NCBI GenBank assembly: GCA_025963635.1
Contig: JAOQAK010000038.1
Span: 1-37,826, forward strand
Reading direction: 5' to 3'
Length of the DNA: 37,826 bases
Source of the DNA: Ferruginibacter sp.
GTDB taxonomy: Bacteria > Bacteroidota > Bacteroidia > Chitinophagales > Chitinophagaceae
Shown here: piece by piece, positions 33,936-37,826 of the stretch
Layout: each line of letters starts with the position of its first letter
How positions within the stretch are numbered: position 1 is the stretch's first letter
Program-made: the position numbers and the translations under genes
The notes under the pieces: generated by a model
Told to the model about the DNA's origin: nothing
What the model saw: the letters and a program-made list of their open reading frames with translations, nothing else
Database searches by the model: none

Positions 33936-34646
33936 ATGGAAAATAATTTCAAAAGTTTCATTACGGTTATATTGATGTTTTGTGCTATCAATGTGTCGGC
34001 CCAGAAAACAGCCTATAAGAGTTTTTCGCTGTCACCTAAGGGCGATACATTGAATGCAATTGATACTAAAGGAATGAAGCAGGGAAAGTGGGTGATAACG
34101 GTAGGTGAATTGCGGGGCGAGCCCGGATACGAAGAAGAAGGTTTTTATAAAAATGATAAAAAGGATGGCACCTGGCGGAGATATAATACAACCGGTGATA
34201 TCCTGGCAATAGAAAATTATCGATTTGGGGGTAAAGATGGCCAGCAGGAATACTTTAGTTTTTTAGGCGATTTACTGCGCCACGAAGAATGGCATGCATA
34301 TAACCCTGATCAACCTTTTGATACCATCCCAATATATGGAACCGGCAGCAATGAAATTATTAGTTTTAAAATAGTAAGGTCGCAACAATACAGCGTTCCA
34401 CATGGCGAATGGAAATATTACGAGCCCGGCGGAAGGCAATCGAAGTACGAAAAGTATGATCGCGGACTTTTGCTAAAAGATAAACAAGAGGATGATATTG
34501 CTGCGGCCACGGCAACTACAAAAGAAGTGGAAGATGCGCCCCCTGGTAAACCGAAAGTGAAGACAAAAGAGATCTTAGAATACGAAAAGAAGTATAGTAA
34601 AAAGAAACGAAAAAAACTGGAACGGGATGGACAAACGGGATTGTAG
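33936..34646 (+). CDS. Secreted MORN-like repeat protein
   Basis: This protein has 236 residues with a signal peptide (MENNFKSFITVILMFCAINV, then cleavage after SAQ). The body contains MORN_2-type repeats: GMKQGKWVITVGELRGEPGY, GFYKNDKKDGTWRRYNTTGD and later VPHGEWKYYEPGGRQSKYEK. In Bacteroidota these small secreted proteins are often annotated as YwqK-like toxin-antitoxin parts, but no toxin partner is seen and that name is unsafe. The C terminus is a Lys-rich helix (KVKTKEILEYEKKYSKKKRK). Function unknown. A strong terminator follows. Confidence 0.85.
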   Translation: MENNFKSFITVILMFCAINVSAQKTAYKSFSLSPKGDTLNAIDTKGMKQGKWVITVGELRGEPGYEEEGFYKNDKKDGTWRRYNTTGDILAIENYRFGGKDGQQEYFSFLGDLLRHEEWHAYNPDQPFDTIPIYGTGSNEIISFKIVRSQQYSVPHGEWKYYEPGGRQSKYEKYDRGLLLKDKQEDDIAAATATTKEVEDAPPGKPKVKTKEILEYEKKYSKKKRKKLERDGQTGL

Positions 34647-34750
34647 CGGGTTTGTGTGGGCCGAAAATGGTCCCCAATGGTATACAGTATAAGAGGGCGA
34701 TGCAACGATGCTCCACACTGATTCCCGGCCCGGCCAACAAATTATTTCAA

Positions 34751-34780
34751 AAAAAAACCACTCAGTGAAGTGGTTTTTTT
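34751..34780. terminator. Bidirectional intrinsic terminator
   Basis: ACCACT (34757-34762) pairs with AGTGGT (34769-34774) around 6 nt. The flanking A7 (34751-34757) and T7 (34774-34780) extend the stem and give a U-tract in either direction. It separates the convergent MORN-like gene and the M1 peptidase gene. Confidence 0.85.
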
Positions 34781-34791
34781 ATTTAGAATGA

Positions 34792-37176
34792 TTAATTTTT
34801 AATTTCCTTCTGCATTGGATTGATCGTTCCCGAGGCGGCGCCTCGTCCTCCTGTGGCCTTGGACTTAAAAAGTTGAAACTTACTTGGCGCGGTGAAACTG
34901 GGCCAGCTGTTGTTGTTTTCGTTAATATCCGCAGTTTCACGTAGAGGATCAAGTTTGATCGATGCTACTTCTTTATGTTTTACAAATGTTTTGATCACCT
35001 GGTGCTCATTTTTTCGCCAGATCTGAACGGGAATTCTTTCTATTTCTTTGGAGCCGTCCTTATAGGTCCATTCAATAATGATGGGCATAATTAATCCGCC
35101 TTTGTTGCTAAACGTTAGTTCATACATGTTTACGTTTCCTGCCAGTGCGAGTTTTTGCCCGTTGGTAAATGTATCGGTTTCCGCTACGGGGGCCACTGAA
35201 GTTCCAGCGGAAGTGCTATCCACTTGAACGAGTCCACGATCGTATTTCCAATAAAAATCACGCAAGCTTGTATCCGCATCTGTGGCGAAGATTATTTTAT
35301 TGTCTTTCCTGTTCCTGATCTTTGAAATATCATCGAATGAATTCAGGAGTGGGCTAAGACTAGGCTGGGAACGACGGCCCCGTTCACGTGTTACTGTGGG
35401 CACTGTATTCTCAAGGCTGAGATTTGCCCATTTAACTGAATCCAACGAAATATCACATGCATCGGTTCCATAAAACCAACCTCTCCAAAACCAATCCAGG
35501 TCTTCACCACTTGCATCTTCCATGGTTCTGAAAAGGTCTGCAGGTGTGGGATGTTTAAAAGCCCAACGCCTTGCATATTCTTTTAAAGCGTAATCAAACA
35601 GCTCTCTGCCCATGATGGTTTCTCGTAGAATATTTAATCCTGTTGAGGGTTTGCTATACGCATTGGGGCCAAATTGAATGATGTTTTCGCTGTTGGTCAT
35701 GATTGGTTCCAACTGATCTTTCGGCAAACTCATATAATCAACAATCTTATATGCCGGGCCCCTGCTAACCGGGAATTTGTTATCCCATAGTTCCTTCGTT
35801 AAATAATCACAAAATGAATTCAGGCCTTCATCCATCCAGGTCCACTGCCGTTCATCGCTATTGATGATCATCGGGAAGAAGTTGTGGCCCACTTCATGAA
35901 TGACTACTCCCAGCATGCCATTTTTAGTAGCTTCGCTATAGGTGCCGTCTTTTTCGCACCTGCCATAATTAAAGCAGATCATCGGGTATTCCATTCCGTT
36001 AGCTGCTTCGATGCTTTGTGCAACAGGGTAAGGATAAGGGATCGTGAACTTCGAATACGTTTTTATGGTATGTGCCACCGCCTTTGTGCTGAACTTCCTG
36101 TAAAGGTTATACGCTTCTTTTCCGTATCCACTCATGCACATCACTTTTTTACCTTCAACTGTAATGGGCATTGCATCCCAAATAAATTTCCGGCTGCTTG
36201 CCCAGGCAAAATCACGTACCATTTCTGCTTTGAAAATCCAGGTTTTCTTTCTTAGAGATTTTTGTTGTTCCCTTTCACGGGCTTCGGCGAGGGTGGAAAT
36301 TTCAATAATATCCTTTGACGTTTGCGCCTTTTGCCAGCGTGCAAATTGAGCTGGTGATAAAACCTGCTGGTAATTTTGTGCTTGCCCCGTGGCTAACACG
36401 ATATGGTCTGCAGGTACCGTCATTGCCACTTTAAAATTGCCGAAGGTTAGGGCGAATTCGCCGCTGCCGGCAAACTGGTGGTTTTGCCAGCCCTGGAAAT
36501 CGCTGTACACACAAAGCCTGGGATACCATTGTGTCATTGTATACAGGTCGTTGCCATCTTCCGGGAAAAATTCATATCCACCCCGACCGCCGAACTTTTG
36601 GCGGTCGCTGATATTGTAGTTCCATTCTACTTTAAAAATAAACTGCTGCCCCGGTTTCAATATCGATGGCAGATCAAGGCGCATCATTGTTTTGTTGATT
36701 GTGAACGCCAATGGTTTTCCAACTGCATCTGTAACTTTTAAAATGTTGTCACCATATTCCCTGTCTGTAATGCCGCTATATTTAATGAGGTCCTGGTCTG
36801 TCATGCTTTTGGGCATGATGCTGCTGACCGGGTAACCCGCATTGTTTTTATTGCTGTGCTGATTTTCATCTAGCTGAATCCACAAATAGGTTAATGGATC
36901 CGGGGAATTGTTAAAATAGTTCACAGTTTCCTTGCCGTTTAACCTGCGGTTGGGTTCATCCAATTCGCAAACAATATCATAATCACATCGCTGCTGCCAG
37001 TATTTTGGGCCAGGGGCTCCGCTTGCGGTTCTGTATTCATTGGGCGTAGGCAGGATAGTGCCCAACTGTTCAAAACGGTTTCCATGATTACTGCCCGGAT
37101 TATTTTTAATATCCTGTGCCGAAATGCAAAAAGTAAAAGCAACTGAAAAGAGAAAAGAAATTATTTTTTTTATCAT
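34792..37176 (-). CDS. M1 family zinc metallopeptidase, secreted
   Basis: This protein has 794 residues. I use ATG 37176 because it starts a good signal peptide (MIKKIISFLFSVAFTFCISA, then Q); a longer frame to 37329 adds an unlikely 51 residues. The N-terminal domain (about 60-330) is the M1 beta-saddle. The catalytic domain has GMEYPM (a variant of the GAMEN exopeptidase motif), zinc ligands His427 and His431 in HEVGH, and Glu450 in DEGLN, the exact HExxH-18-E spacing. A C-terminal part with low similarity (about 600-790) has a mixed beta composition. It should remove N-terminal residues from peptides in the periplasm or outside. Substrate preference is not visible. Confidence 0.94.
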   Translation of the reverse strand: MIKKIISFLFSVAFTFCISAQDIKNNPGSNHGNRFEQLGTILPTPNEYRTASGAPGPKYWQQRCDYDIVCELDEPNRRLNGKETVNYFNNSPDPLTYLWIQLDENQHSNKNNAGYPVSSIMPKSMTDQDLIKYSGITDREYGDNILKVTDAVGKPLAFTINKTMMRLDLPSILKPGQQFIFKVEWNYNISDRQKFGGRGGYEFFPEDGNDLYTMTQWYPRLCVYSDFQGWQNHQFAGSGEFALTFGNFKVAMTVPADHIVLATGQAQNYQQVLSPAQFARWQKAQTSKDIIEISTLAEAREREQQKSLRKKTWIFKAEMVRDFAWASSRKFIWDAMPITVEGKKVMCMSGYGKEAYNLYRKFSTKAVAHTIKTYSKFTIPYPYPVAQSIEAANGMEYPMICFNYGRCEKDGTYSEATKNGMLGVVIHEVGHNFFPMIINSDERQWTWMDEGLNSFCDYLTKELWDNKFPVSRGPAYKIVDYMSLPKDQLEPIMTNSENIIQFGPNAYSKPSTGLNILRETIMGRELFDYALKEYARRWAFKHPTPADLFRTMEDASGEDLDWFWRGWFYGTDACDISLDSVKWANLSLENTVPTVTRERGRRSQPSLSPLLNSFDDISKIRNRKDNKIIFATDADTSLRDFYWKYDRGLVQVDSTSAGTSVAPVAETDTFTNGQKLALAGNVNMYELTFSNKGGLIMPIIIEWTYKDGSKEIERIPVQIWRKNEHQVIKTFVKHKEVASIKLDPLRETADINENNNSWPSFTAPSKFQLFKSKATGGRGAASGTINPMQKEIKN

Positions 37177-37318
37177 TGTAGGGGGTATGTTTTTGTGGTT
37201 TGTTTTTAAGTGTCGGGCCCTGCCATCGATCTCAGAAGGGGAGATTCCTTCATAACCGCTGTGTTTAGCCGATTTATACTGATAATTTTTTTTTGTTTGG
37301 TTGTGTTGGTCACCTGTC

Positions 37319-37826
37319 TTAATTTCCAACCGGCCACCTCTCTATTGCCATATTTACGGCGATTATCATTGCAGATGCAGATAAAGTCCACACCCACCAT
37401 TTTCTTTTTAATCCAGCTCTGTTTACCAAAAGATAGCCAATTGCCAGAATCAGCGCTACGACTACCATCTGACCCGCTTCCAACCCAAGATTAAAACTTA
37501 GCAATGGTACCGCAATGGTTTGATCGCTGGCCAGCATAAAACGAATGGTGTTGGCAAAGCCCATTCCATGTATCAATCCAAAGAGCAAGGCTAAAAAATA
37601 ATTTATCCTTAAGGATTTGGCTGCAAAGTCTTTTACAAGGAAATTAAATGCTGCCGTGGCGATGATGGTTAAAGGGATAAAAAATTCTATCCATTTTTCA
37701 TCGAACCTGATAACATCATAAACACTTAATGCTAATGTCAGCGAATGGCCAACCGTAAAAGCGGTCACTAAAACAAGTACCTGTTTCCAGTTTGCTAAGA
37801 GGTAAATTGCGGCCAATGCAATGATA
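37319..37826 (-). CDS. HupE/UreJ-type membrane protein, partial at window end
   Basis: The frame is open to the last base of the window, so the N terminus (about 25 residues by comparison with the family) is missing. Visible residues number about 169. The hydrophobic segments include LANWKQVLVLVTAFTVGHSL, with TVGHSLTLALS the family hallmark, and LALLFGLIHGMGFANTIRFM. A final WWVWTLSASAMIIAVNMAIE helix ends before WPVGN. HupE/UreJ proteins are integral inner-membrane proteins tied to nickel or metal transport or hydrogenase maturation, but this Bacteroidota subfamily has no established role. Confidence 0.85.
   Translation of the reverse strand, partial: IIALAAIYLLANWKQVLVLVTAFTVGHSLTLALSVYDVIRFDEKWIEFFIPLTIIATAAFNFLVKDFAAKSLRINYFLALLFGLIHGMGFANTIRFMLASDQTIAVPLLSFNLGLEAGQMVVVALILAIGYLLVNRAGLKRKWWVWTLSASAMIIAVNMAIERWPVGN

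Noticed and set aside
33936..34646. A toxin-antitoxin system for the MORN-like protein
   Set aside because: The YwqK-antitoxin label comes from repeat similarity only; there is no toxin gene next to it and the protein has a signal peptide.

Overview
The window looks like chromosomal DNA of a member of the Bacteroidota, most likely near the Chitinophagaceae. The evidence is: gliding/type IX secretion (T9SS) C-terminal sorting domains on three secreted proteins, a PorP/SprF-type outer-membrane protein, an UnbV-type FG-GAP lipoprotein, DUF1080 proteins, AT-rich intergenic DNA, and promoters of the TTG-N19-TAnnTTTG type known from this phylum. No rRNA, tRNA, CRISPR array, insertion sequence or phage gene was seen. 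Species is inferred only from gene content.

Layout. 1-3503: the tail of one FG-GAP/UnbV-like protein and a complete tandem relative. 3506-6678 (minus): a large T9SS cargo protein and a membrane-anchored SRPBCC-like protein. 7098-10117 (plus): a sugar-catabolism cluster of two DUF1080 (3-keto-glycoside hydrolase family) proteins flanking a twin-arginine Gfo/Idh/MocA oxidoreductase, with a possible three-way-junction RNA between the first two genes. 10240-14964: two hypothetical proteins, a DEAD-box RNA helicase and RecG. 15043-19765: a 1213-residue PKD-repeat T9SS cargo protein followed by its PorP/SprF-type partner. 19839-22016: a coiled-coil repeat protein with a palindrome next to its promoter, an outer-membrane barrel-like protein and a LOG-family nucleosidase. 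22097-28051 (plus): sodium:solute symporter, O-methyltransferase, glucosaminidase-LysM protein, hypoxanthine phosphoribosyltransferase and a VWA-domain protein. 28048-29860 (minus): grpE-dnaJ. 30054-31235: RlmI-like rRNA methyltransferase. 31278-33326 (minus): a mini T9SS protein with a non-standard start, a peroxiredoxin and OxyR. 33572-34646 (plus): a possible 58-residue small gene with its own terminator, and a MORN-like secreted protein. 34792-37826 (minus): an M1 metallopeptidase and a partial HupE/UreJ-type membrane protein.

How the genes work together. The clearest functional groups are the 3-keto-sugar cluster (oxidise at C3, then cleave the keto-glycoside), the PKD-cargo/PorP pair (surface display through T9SS), the oxyR-peroxiredoxin pair (peroxide response) and grpE-dnaJ (DnaK co-chaperones). 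Much of the rest is ordinary housekeeping.

The most unusual signals are regulatory or small-gene ones: a set of genes whose -7 promoter box sits only 4-5 nt before the start codon (suggesting leaderless mRNAs), repeated use of TTG starts and one probable CTG or ATT start, the three-way-junction RNA, and small genes that normal gene calling would miss. I found no clearly new defence or mobile system.
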